Of a stretch of DNA of 64,000 nt, positions 8,090-17,168 are shown piece by piece (positions within the stretch are counted from its first letter, which is position 1; every line of letters starts with the position of its first letter). Origin of the DNA: Sphingobacterium lumbrici. Lineage in GTDB: Bacteria; Bacteroidota; Bacteroidia; Sphingobacteriales; Sphingobacteriaceae. A model generated the notes under the pieces. It searched no databases, had not been told where the DNA came from, and was given only the letters and a program-made list of their open reading frames with translations. A program made the translations under genes and the position numbers. The DNA is taken from contig NZ_SRZY01000023.1 in assembly GCF_006476045.1 (NCBI RefSeq), positions 434,001 to 498,000 of the forward strand, read 5' to 3'.

Positions 8090-9190
8090 ATGCAAAGATC
8101 ATTTTTCATCACTCTTATATCTACGTTAGCATCTATTTTTCAGACAGGTACCTCCTTTTCCCAAAAAAAAGAAACTGTGCTAGATCCGGCCGGAGTTGTT
8201 ACAAAATACGATACTGAATTCGATGGAATAGGGCCAGAAGTATATGTATTGCCTCCCCCCCGAACAAAAGAAGAAATGCTCAGGGATACTTATGCAGAAA
8301 TTCTATCTTTTCAGGACAGTATACAACAGGCTATTGTTTACCAACGCTTGGTATCTGATTTTAAATCGACCAATAATGACGGTTTGATAAAAACAATCAT
8401 CAACCCACTACCAAAAGATGAACTTACTTGGAACACAGTAATTGAAACTAACATACAGCAAGAAAACTACGGTATAGCGTATGGATTACTTAACGCGTAT
8501 GCGAATCAATCGCTATCAATAGAACAGATTAACCGGGCTATCAGCCTATTGAAAAATGCGCTACAACAGGTAAATAAACATCAGAACACGCATGACCGTG
8601 GAATTATTCAATCCAACCTTTCCTCATTATTGATTTATTCTAAACAGCTTATAGAAGCTGGTAATTATGAAGAAGCATATTATCAACAGGCTGTCAAAGA
8701 TAAAAGCATAGTGGAACAGGCTGAGTCCCTGGTAAAAATCGCAAAAATCCAGGCGCAGGATAGGGATTTTAAATCTGCTGAAAACACTATTATCCGAAAA
8801 GCCATTCCGCTGTTCAATAAAAGCAAACACTACGAAGGAAAAATACTGGCTTGGCAGGAATTAGCCAACATCTATCAGATGCAAAACAAGCATACTGAAG
8901 CGCAATGGTTTTTAATACAGGCACGCGATCTGGCTGAAACAAAAAATTTCCCGAATAAACTCGCGGAGATCGAGTATATGTTGGCTTCGTCCAAATTCAT
9001 CCAAAAGAATTATAGTGTCGCAAAAAAAGAGTTGAACAAAGCGAATGACCTAGCCCGCAAGGAAAATAACAAGCTGCTACAGCTCGCTATCATCGAAAAA
9101 CTAGGCCGTATCAACATGATTCAACACAATATAGATGATGCCGAAGAAAATCTGGAACATTATTGGACATTGAGAGCCGAGCTTTTTTGA
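8090..9190 (+). CDS. Periplasmic tetratricopeptide-repeat protein, function unknown
   Basis: A 366-residue protein with a signal peptide (MQRSFFITLISTLASIFQ...SFSQ). The second half, from about residue 190, is built of helix-turn-helix repeats with the TPR spacing (AWQELANIYQMQNKHTEAQWF, LIQARDLAETKNFPNKLAEIE shifted by about 40 residues, KKELNKANDLARKENN). A proline-rich stretch (YVLPPPRTKEE) follows the signal peptide. There is no enzymatic motif, so a scaffolding or protein-interaction role is likely. It ends abruptly after the last repeat (YWTLRAELF), which would also fit a protein that lost a C-terminal domain, though no remnant follows. Confidence 0.7.
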   Translation: MQRSFFITLISTLASIFQTGTSFSQKKETVLDPAGVVTKYDTEFDGIGPEVYVLPPPRTKEEMLRDTYAEILSFQDSIQQAIVYQRLVSDFKSTNNDGLIKTIINPLPKDELTWNTVIETNIQQENYGIAYGLLNAYANQSLSIEQINRAISLLKNALQQVNKHQNTHDRGIIQSNLSSLLIYSKQLIEAGNYEEAYYQQAVKDKSIVEQAESLVKIAKIQAQDRDFKSAENTIIRKAIPLFNKSKHYEGKILAWQELANIYQMQNKHTEAQWFLIQARDLAETKNFPNKLAEIEYMLASSKFIQKNYSVAKKELNKANDLARKENNKLLQLAIIEKLGRINMIQHNIDDAEENLEHYWTLRAELF

Positions 9191-9300
9191 CTTTACTCCA
9201 AGTTAGTGTACCACGGAAGTTACAAAAATAATCGACCCCTTTTGGTAATTTATTACGTTAAGCAGATATAAGCTTGACATTTTTTTAACTAAATTTAGCC

Positions 9301-9330
9301 CTTTCAAGATTTTAGAGAGAATTTTGAAAG
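9301..9330 (+). other. Hairpin in the 5' leader of the processing protease gene
   Basis: CTTTCAAGATT (9301-9311) pairs with AATTTTGAAAG (9320-9330), with one G-U pair, around an 8-base loop. It lies 38 bases before the chosen start codon and could influence translation or mRNA stability. Confidence 0.4.
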
Positions 9331-9367
9331 TAGTTATTGAAGAATGATATCTAATACAACGTTAAAT

Positions 9368-11485
9368 ATGTTTAAAAATTTAGTTTTTTGTTTAGCCTTA
9401 ATCTCTGTTGTAGCATGTGGTTCTAAGCCACGTGTACAGCTCGAAGAGGGAGGTATAAACTTAGCCCCCACGGTGCAACATGAGGTCATAGCAAAAGAAG
9501 TTGCCATGCTACTCGAAAATCACAGCTATAAGAAGGTACCTATGAGCGACTCTTTATCTGCCATTGTTTTCAACAATTTAATAAAGTCCGTAGATCAAGG
9601 CAAAACTTATCTTATCCAATCGGATATTGATGGTATCCAACAATATAAAAATACAATCAGTCAGGATTTCCGTCAAGGTGATCTATCCGCATCCTTTCAT
9701 ATTTTCAATATTTACTCACAGCGTTATTTACAGTGCATGGAATATGCGTTGACACAGATTGATGCACCCCACGATTTTACGGTTGATGAGAATTACTCGA
9801 ACTTTAGAGAGAAACTGGGCTGGTTTAAATCGGAAGAGGAACTGAAAGATCAATGGCGCAAGCGCGTGAAATATGACTTACTAAATCTTCGTCTGACCAG
9901 TACAGACAAGGGAGCTGACGAAGAAAAGCATAAAGAGACGTTGCGTAAACGCTACAACAACTTAATCTCTCAAGCAAAAAAAACAAATTCCAACGATGCT
10001 TTTCAATTGATCATGACTTCGTTAACGGATGCTGTAGATCCACATACAACGTACTATAACCCTTCGTTTGCCCAAGCATTTAACGAAGGGATGTCCAATA
10101 CATTAGAAGGTATCGGGGCACGTCTTCAAATGGAAAACGAAATGGTTACGATTAAAGAAGTAATTGCCGGAGGTCCTGCTTTTAAAGACAAGACCCTACA
10201 AATGGACGATCGTATTATCGGTGTAGCACAAGGAAATGGTGAATTTGAAGACATCATAGGATGGCGCTTAGATGCTGCGGTAGCAAAGATAAAAGGCCCT
10301 AAGGGAACAATTGTTCGTTTGAAAATACTTCCTGCGGGTCAAGAATTGACTGCACAACCAAAAACTGTTTCGTTAACACGTGAAAAAATCGTTATCGCGG
10401 AAGAATCTGCCAAAAAATCGATTAAAACTGTCCAAGGTGAAGACGGAAAATCATATAAGGTAGGAGTTATTACCTTGCCTAAATTCTATATTGATTTTGA
10501 CGCTTACCGCAAACGTGACCCAGACTATAAGAGTACTACCCGTGATGTAAAATTAATTTTGGATAGCCTCAATAATGAGAAGGTCGATGCAGTTGTATTG
10601 GATTTACGTAATAACGGTGGAGGATCGCTACAGGAAGCCATTGAACTTACAGGATTGTTCATTGACAAAGGTCCTGTTGTGCAGGTACGCGATGTCCGCA
10701 ACCGTGTTGAAGTAGAAAGTGACAACGAGAGCGGTGTAAAATGGAGTGGACCATTTGGTGTAATTATCAACAGATTCTCTGCATCAGCATCTGAAATTTT
10801 CGCTGGCGCAATTCAAGACTATGGCCGGGGCATTATATTAGGTTCTACGACTTATGGTAAAGGAACTGTACAATCGGCTATTGAAATGGCACGGTTTATC
10901 AGCCCAACCAACAAATTATTATTGAAGGCTGCAGGAGGCGACCCCGACACCCCTAATGGCGCACCTGAGTTCGGACAGATCAACATCACGATGGGTAAAT
11001 TTTACCGTGTAAATGGTAGCAGTACGCAACATAAAGGTGTAGATGCTGATGTTATTTTTCCGACACAGTATTCGGCGGAGAAATTTGGCGAAAGCTCAGA
11101 ACCATCGGCTTTGCCTTGGGATCAAATCAAGACGACGACCTATGCTAAAATAGGTAATCTTACCACAACGATTCAAAAACTGAATGTTTCTCATCAGACA
11201 CGAATGGCAAAATCACCGGAATACAAATTCTTGTTGGAGGATATTGAAGAGTTCAACAAAAGTGAATCGGTACCGCAGATTAGCTTAAACGAAACAAAGC
11301 TTAAAAAGGAACGCGATAATAGCATCGCCAAAAACAGGGCACGTATCAACAAAGTTTTGGAATTACGGGGACTTCCACTTTGGAAAGAAGGAGAACCTCA
11401 ACCTAAAACAGAATTCGACTTCGTACTCGATGAAAGTTTGAAGGTGATGTCAGACTTTATTCCATTGGAAAATCTTAGCAAATAA
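9368..11485 (+). CDS. prc: Carboxy-terminal processing peptidase (S41, Prc/Tsp type), lipoprotein
   Basis: A large periplasmic serine protease that trims or degrades proteins from their C-termini. It carries a lipoprotein signal (MFKNLVFCLALISVVAC, then GSK), an N-terminal helical domain, a PDZ domain (about residues 240-330: ITIKE-like strand, GGPAFKDKTLQMDDRIIGV) and an S41 peptidase core with RNNGGGSLQEAIELTG. The Ser/Lys dyad lies in SASASEIFAGAIQDYG and TTYGKGTVQ. The C-terminal DUF3340-like helical part is present. Length (705 residues) fits Prc. An in-frame ATG at 9344 would add eight residues; 9368 is preferred for the cleaner signal peptide. Confidence 0.94.
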   Translation: MFKNLVFCLALISVVACGSKPRVQLEEGGINLAPTVQHEVIAKEVAMLLENHSYKKVPMSDSLSAIVFNNLIKSVDQGKTYLIQSDIDGIQQYKNTISQDFRQGDLSASFHIFNIYSQRYLQCMEYALTQIDAPHDFTVDENYSNFREKLGWFKSEEELKDQWRKRVKYDLLNLRLTSTDKGADEEKHKETLRKRYNNLISQAKKTNSNDAFQLIMTSLTDAVDPHTTYYNPSFAQAFNEGMSNTLEGIGARLQMENEMVTIKEVIAGGPAFKDKTLQMDDRIIGVAQGNGEFEDIIGWRLDAAVAKIKGPKGTIVRLKILPAGQELTAQPKTVSLTREKIVIAEESAKKSIKTVQGEDGKSYKVGVITLPKFYIDFDAYRKRDPDYKSTTRDVKLILDSLNNEKVDAVVLDLRNNGGGSLQEAIELTGLFIDKGPVVQVRDVRNRVEVESDNESGVKWSGPFGVIINRFSASASEIFAGAIQDYGRGIILGSTTYGKGTVQSAIEMARFISPTNKLLLKAAGGDPDTPNGAPEFGQINITMGKFYRVNGSSTQHKGVDADVIFPTQYSAEKFGESSEPSALPWDQIKTTTYAKIGNLTTTIQKLNVSHQTRMAKSPEYKFLLEDIEEFNKSESVPQISLNETKLKKERDNSIAKNRARINKVLELRGLPLWKEGEPQPKTEFDFVLDESLKVMSDFIPLENLSK

Positions 11486-11504
11486 CGCTATAGCATGCTT
11501 AAAT

Positions 11505-11540
11505 AAAAAACCTTCAACATAATAAGTTGAAGGTTTTTTT
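11505..11540. terminator. Bidirectional terminator between prc and pgi
   Basis: Stem AAAAAACCTTCAAC (11505-11518) with GTTGAAGGTTTTTT (11526-11539), 7-base loop, T-rich on both outgoing sides. It lies between two convergent genes. Confidence 0.9.
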
Positions 11541-11586
11541 TGTTTGTAGTGTAAGGGCTTTACTTCGGCGCGACTTCACAATAGTA

Positions 11587-13312
<1,726 letters not shown>

Positions 13313-13369
13313 TTACACAATTGAACAGGTTTATGCCTGTTTCTCCTTTTTACTGTTTACTTTTGTTTT

Positions 13370-14453
13370 ATGACGAAAGAACACATTCAAGACTTGAGGG
13401 ACAGAGTAACGGCCCTGAGGAGGCATCTTTGACATAGATGCAAAAAAAGCAGAGATAGAAGAACAAACCGCTATCACCCTACAGTCCGACTTTTGGAACG
13501 ACTCTAAAGCTGCAGAGATCATTTTAAAATCCATTCAGATTACAAAGGTATGGACCGATCAATACGATGAGGTCTCCTCTGCCGTAGAAGATGCTTACGT
13601 ACTGTACGAGTTTTACCAAACTGGTGATGCCACAGAGAAAGAGCTTGAAGAGCAATACAAGATCGCGCTGACCCATGTCGAAGAACTCGAATTTAAAAAC
13701 ATGCTCAGCGCTGAGGAAGATCAATTGGATGCAATCTTACAAATTACAGCTGGCGCAGGAGGTACAGAGAGCTGTGATTGGGCAGCGATGCTGATGCGTA
13801 TGTACATCATGTGGGGAGAAAAACATGGCTGTAAAGTAACGGAACAGGATCATCAAGAAGGTGATGTAGCCGGGATAAAGTCCGTAACCTTACAGTTATC
13901 CGGAAATTTTGCCTATGGTTATCTAAAAGGTGAAAATGGAGTTCACCGTCTTGTACGGATCTCCCCTTTTGATTCAAATGCCAAAAGACATACTTCTTTT
14001 GCGTCGGTATACGTTTATCCGTTGGTGGATGATAATATAGAGATCGATATAAAAGATTCTGAAATCGAATGGGATACATTTCGTGCCGGGGGCGCCGGAG
14101 GGCAAAATGTAAATAAAGTGGAGACAGCAGTACGTCTTCATCATAAGCCTACGGGTATTATCATCAAAAATCAGGAATCGCGTTCGCAGCTTCAGAACAA
14201 AGAGAATGCGCTACGCCTGTTGAAATCCCAACTGTACGAAATTGAAATGCGCAAACGGGAGGAAGCAAGTGCAGTAATCGAAGGATCTAAAAAGAAAATC
14301 GAATGGGGATCGCAGATACGTAATTATGTATTGCATCCGTATAAATTAATCAAAGATTTGCGAACCGGAACCGAAACATCCAATACGCAGGGTGTGCTGG
14401 ACGGAGATCTGAATGAGTTCCTGAAATCCTATCTCATGGAATTTGGAGGTTAA
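13370..14453 (+). CDS. prfB: Peptide chain release factor 2, with programmed +1 frameshift
   Basis: RF2 reads UGA and UAA stop codons and releases the finished protein from the ribosome. The ATG at 13370 opens a 20-codon frame that hits TGA at 13430-13432. Slipping forward one base after CTT (13427-13429) continues with GACATAGATGCA... to TAA at 14451-14453, giving 360 residues. The slip site is the classic CTT-TGA-C preceded by a Shine-Dalgarno-like AGGAGG (13418-13423) three bases upstream, which lets RF2 control its own level. In the main frame are the anticodon tripeptide SPF ([10 protein letters not shown]) and the catalytic GGQ ([16 protein letters not shown]). Confidence 0.97.
13418..13433 (+). 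promoter_or_regulatory. RF2 programmed frameshift site
   Basis: AGGAGG-CAT-CTT-TGA-C. The internal ribosome-binding-like hexamer, the slippery CTT and the in-frame TGA with 3' C are the known elements of prfB autoregulation. Confidence 0.95.
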
Positions 14454-14469
14454 TATTGGACAAGGACAG

Positions 14470-14514
14470 AAGGAACAAGGTTAAAGTACTGAAAAACTTT
14501 CTTTGTTCCTTTTA
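14470..14514 (+). terminator. Terminator of prfB
   Basis: AAGGAACAAGG (14470-14480) pairs with CTTTGTTCCTT (14501-14511), with one G-U pair, and is followed by TTTAT. It lies 17 bases after the prfB stop codon. Confidence 0.65.
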
Positions 14515-14535
14515 TCCTTATTTCATCTATCTTCT

Positions 14536-15072
14536 TTAAAACGAGTTCTTCCACATCATACTTTCTACCGGACGCACAGTTTTACTATTATACTTCGCAT
14601 TGCCCTTCGTATTATATAGGGTTTCGATCTCTCCTTCTACAGCAAAATAAATCAATTGACCGACAGGCATACCTGCATATATGCGTACGGGTTGTGCGAC
14701 CGAAATTTCCAGCGTCCAGGTATTACAAAAGCCCACATCACCCTTACCTGCAGTAGCATGAATATCAATACCTAATCGACCCGTACTCGACTTTCCTTCT
14801 AGAAATGGAACATGTGCATGGGTTTCAGTATATTCTAATGTTACGCCTAAATATAACGTATTTGGCTGCAACACAAAACCTTCTTCAGGAATTTCAAAAT
14901 GATCGATTTCATTGTGTTTTTTAGCATCCAAAACACGATCGCTATACGTTGCTAGATACTTTCCCAGATGTACATCATAGGAATTTGTACCTAACCCCTT
15001 CCGATCAAATGGTTCAATAACAATCGTTCCCTTTTCTATTTCTTCTAATATTCGTTTGTCTGATAAGATCAT
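14536..15072 (-). CDS. dcd: dCTP deaminase
   Basis: Converts dCTP to dUTP for thymidylate synthesis. 178 residues, a normal size. It has the trimeric dUTPase-fold motifs: IEPFDRKGLGTNSYDVHLG near the start, FVLQPNTLYLGVTLEY, the substrate-binding GKSSTGRLGIDIHATAG, and DVGFCNTWTLEI carrying the glutamate expected for catalysis. Single gene with its own promoter, convergent with prfB. A bifunctional deaminase/dUTPase activity cannot be decided from sequence alone. Confidence 0.93.
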   Translation of the reverse strand: MILSDKRILEEIEKGTIVIEPFDRKGLGTNSYDVHLGKYLATYSDRVLDAKKHNEIDHFEIPEEGFVLQPNTLYLGVTLEYTETHAHVPFLEGKSSTGRLGIDIHATAGKGDVGFCNTWTLEISVAQPVRIYAGMPVGQLIYFAVEGEIETLYNTKGNAKYNSKTVRPVESMMWKNSF

Positions 15073-15109
15073 ATAGGTAATTTAATAACCGGCCAAGCCA
15101 GTAAGTTTC

Positions 15110-15140
15110 CAAACTTAGATAAATTTGACTTTACATGCAA
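15110..15140 (-). promoter_or_regulatory. Promoter of dcd
   Basis: On the minus strand, TTG (15138-15140), 20 bases, TAAGTTTG (15110-15117), about 40 bases before the dcd start. The surrounding 40 bases (15111-15150) match those of the nuoA promoter (32871-32910) at 34 positions, spacer included. Confidence 0.7.
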
Positions 15141-15275
15141 TTCTAATCGTATATATAAAGTCAAATTTTCGGTCTCTCCTCAGCCTTTGAAAATTTATTT
15201 AACGAGGAAAAATACGTTATTACTTGAATCCAAGCAACTTTTAATTATTAAGGGATTAAAAAGGAAGGTTTAAAC

Positions 15276-15292
15276 TTTTAATTTTGACTTTT
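15276..15292 (+). repeat. T-rich leader repeat, copy 1
   Basis: TTTTAATTTTGACTTTT, about 25 bases before the phosphopantetheinyl transferase start. An exact copy in the same orientation relative to its gene lies before fabD (57433-57449, minus strand). Confidence 0.5.
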
Positions 15293-15317
15293 CCCTTTTT
15301 ACTTTTTACTTTTATCT

Positions 15318-15956
15318 ATGGCACTGGTATATTTAAGAGAGTTAGACAGCACTACCAAATTTGCGATTTGGAAAATTGAAGAAAGTGCACAGGATCTTTT
15401 GACGAAACTTCAGTTGGATGATCGGGAAAAAGCAAAACTCCAACAGCTGAGCAAAGGCAAACGAACGTTGCACTGGCTGGCGACTCGCGTGCTGCTGCGC
15501 TATTTACTACAGACGAACGAGTATATCAATTGCCCTTCGGATGCCAATGGTAAACCGTACCTGCCGGATTTTCCGTATAAAATTTCCCTGACTCACTCTT
15601 TCGATTATGCGGGTGTGATATTGAGTACCAACGGAGAATGTGGCATCGACCTGGAAATTGTAAAAGATAAGGTATTACGTATTAAAGAAAAATTTCTTAA
15701 ACCGGAAGAGCTGAGCTTTATTTCTACCGAATATGAAATTGAACAGCTATATGCCTGTTGGTGTGCCAAGGAAGCTGTTTATAAGTTGCAGGGGAATAAA
15801 GGGGTTTCCTTTTTGCATGACATGACCATACAGCCTTTTAACTATAAGGCACAGGGGGTGATGACATTGACACTAAAAAAAGGACATGAGGAATATAGCT
15901 TTCATGTGCATTATGAAAAATTTAACACTTATATGTTGGGTTACGTAGTGGAATAG
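15318..15956 (+). CDS. 4'-phosphopantetheinyl transferase superfamily protein
   Basis: A 212-residue Sfp/AcpS-type enzyme that moves phosphopantetheine from coenzyme A to carrier proteins. The two magnesium-binding motifs are visible: GIDLEIV (about residue 113) and WCAKEAVYKLQG (about residue 151). The N-terminal half has the usual R-R-x-L-like stretch (HWLATRVLLRYLL) and SLTHSFDYAGV. The size matches the Sfp class, not the short AcpS. It is followed at once by the AI-2E permease on the opposite strand. Its partner could be the fatty-acid acyl carrier protein, since no polyketide or peptide synthetase is nearby. Confidence 0.88.
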   Translation: MALVYLRELDSTTKFAIWKIEESAQDLLTKLQLDDREKAKLQQLSKGKRTLHWLATRVLLRYLLQTNEYINCPSDANGKPYLPDFPYKISLTHSFDYAGVILSTNGECGIDLEIVKDKVLRIKEKFLKPEELSFISTEYEIEQLYACWCAKEAVYKLQGNKGVSFLHDMTIQPFNYKAQGVMTLTLKKGHEEYSFHVHYEKFNTYMLGYVVE

Positions 15957-17003
15957 TTAACGTTGATCTTGTTCCAGTTGCTCTCGCTTTAATGCCAAGC
16001 GTTTATTGGCTTTATAAATTTTTACGGCAATTAAAAAGTACGCTAAAAGAAGCGGACCATATACTAGGCCCATAATTCCGAACAGAGGCAGACCTATTAT
16101 AACACCCACCACCGTAATAAGCGGATGAATATCCCCTATCTTTTTTGCGATGATTAACCGCAATACATTATCAATATTGATGACAAGCCCAAAGCCCCAC
16201 AGTAGCAGCCCAACCGCCTGCCAACTCTGCCCATCCGTGAATAAGATCAACGATGCGGGAACAAAAATCAACGGCGGACCGATAAGTGGAATAAACGACA
16301 TGATTGCACAAATGACCCCCCAAAATAATGGATCAGAAACGCCGAAGATCCAAAACCCCAAAGAAAGGCATCCTCCCTGCACAATAGCAATAAACGTTTG
16401 TCCGATAATATTCGAATAGGTTATGTTCTTTAGCTCTTCGCCAAAGATAATCGCATTCTCATCATCAAATGGCAAATAATGAACGATCCCATTCTCAAAG
16501 CCTTTATAGTTGACAAATAGAAAATACAGGATAAAATACATAACCGTCACTTCTAAAAACATATTGGCTGCCATACCCAAAACGGCAGTCAACAATCCTC
16601 CCGCATAGGCTGCGCTGGACTCGATCTGTTCTTTTAGAAAATCAGGTTTCCCCAACTTATCCCCGACGAATGTATTGATCGCGTCAATAATACTGTTGAT
16701 CCATTCAGGATTACTTTGTAATTCCCTTGCTTTATTCACGAGCATCGAGCCAATACCTACAAACGGAAGGACAATGATAAAAAGGGAAATAAGGATAATA
16801 AAGACCGAGGAGAACGATTTAGGCCAACGCCACTTTTCTATTAAAAATCGATTAAGATTACGAAATAGGGTGTACATAACCAACGTCCCGAGAATAGCGC
16901 TAAAAATCCCTTTTAATGCATATAGGAGTATAGCGCCAAGAAAAAGAACAATAATGAGGATAATGATATTCCTTTCCTTCTGCGAAAAAACAGTATTGTT
17001 CAT
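15957..17003 (-). CDS. AI-2E family transporter (PerM-like)
   Basis: A 348-residue inner-membrane protein with about eight hydrophobic segments, starting with IIILIIVLFLGAILLYALKG. Family features are the long amphipathic region (residues about 90-140, IIDAINTFVGDKLGKP) and the conserved C-terminal part GVICAIMSFIPLIGPPLIF followed by IDNVLRLIIAKKIGDIHPL and GLPLFGIMGLVYGPLLLA. The family was named for autoinducer-2 export in E. coli TqsA, but most members have no proven substrate, so no signalling role is claimed here. Confidence 0.87.
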   Translation of the reverse strand: MNNTVFSQKERNIIILIIVLFLGAILLYALKGIFSAILGTLVMYTLFRNLNRFLIEKWRWPKSFSSVFIILISLFIIVLPFVGIGSMLVNKARELQSNPEWINSIIDAINTFVGDKLGKPDFLKEQIESSAAYAGGLLTAVLGMAANMFLEVTVMYFILYFLFVNYKGFENGIVHYLPFDDENAIIFGEELKNITYSNIIGQTFIAIVQGGCLSLGFWIFGVSDPLFWGVICAIMSFIPLIGPPLIFVPASLILFTDGQSWQAVGLLLWGFGLVINIDNVLRLIIAKKIGDIHPLITVVGVIIGLPLFGIMGLVYGPLLLAYFLIAVKIYKANKRLALKREQLEQDQR

Positions 17004-17168
17004 ATATAGATAGTTATTTCGGGCAACACACTTGTGATACTGTATATAACAATATTTCAGAAATTTGGTTTTTGCTTTTCAATGAAGGGTGCAATACCCG
17101 CTGCTGCTTCCACAGACACCAGCCCTATTTTACATGTAAAAATGCGTTGATAACAACATTAACCCCAC

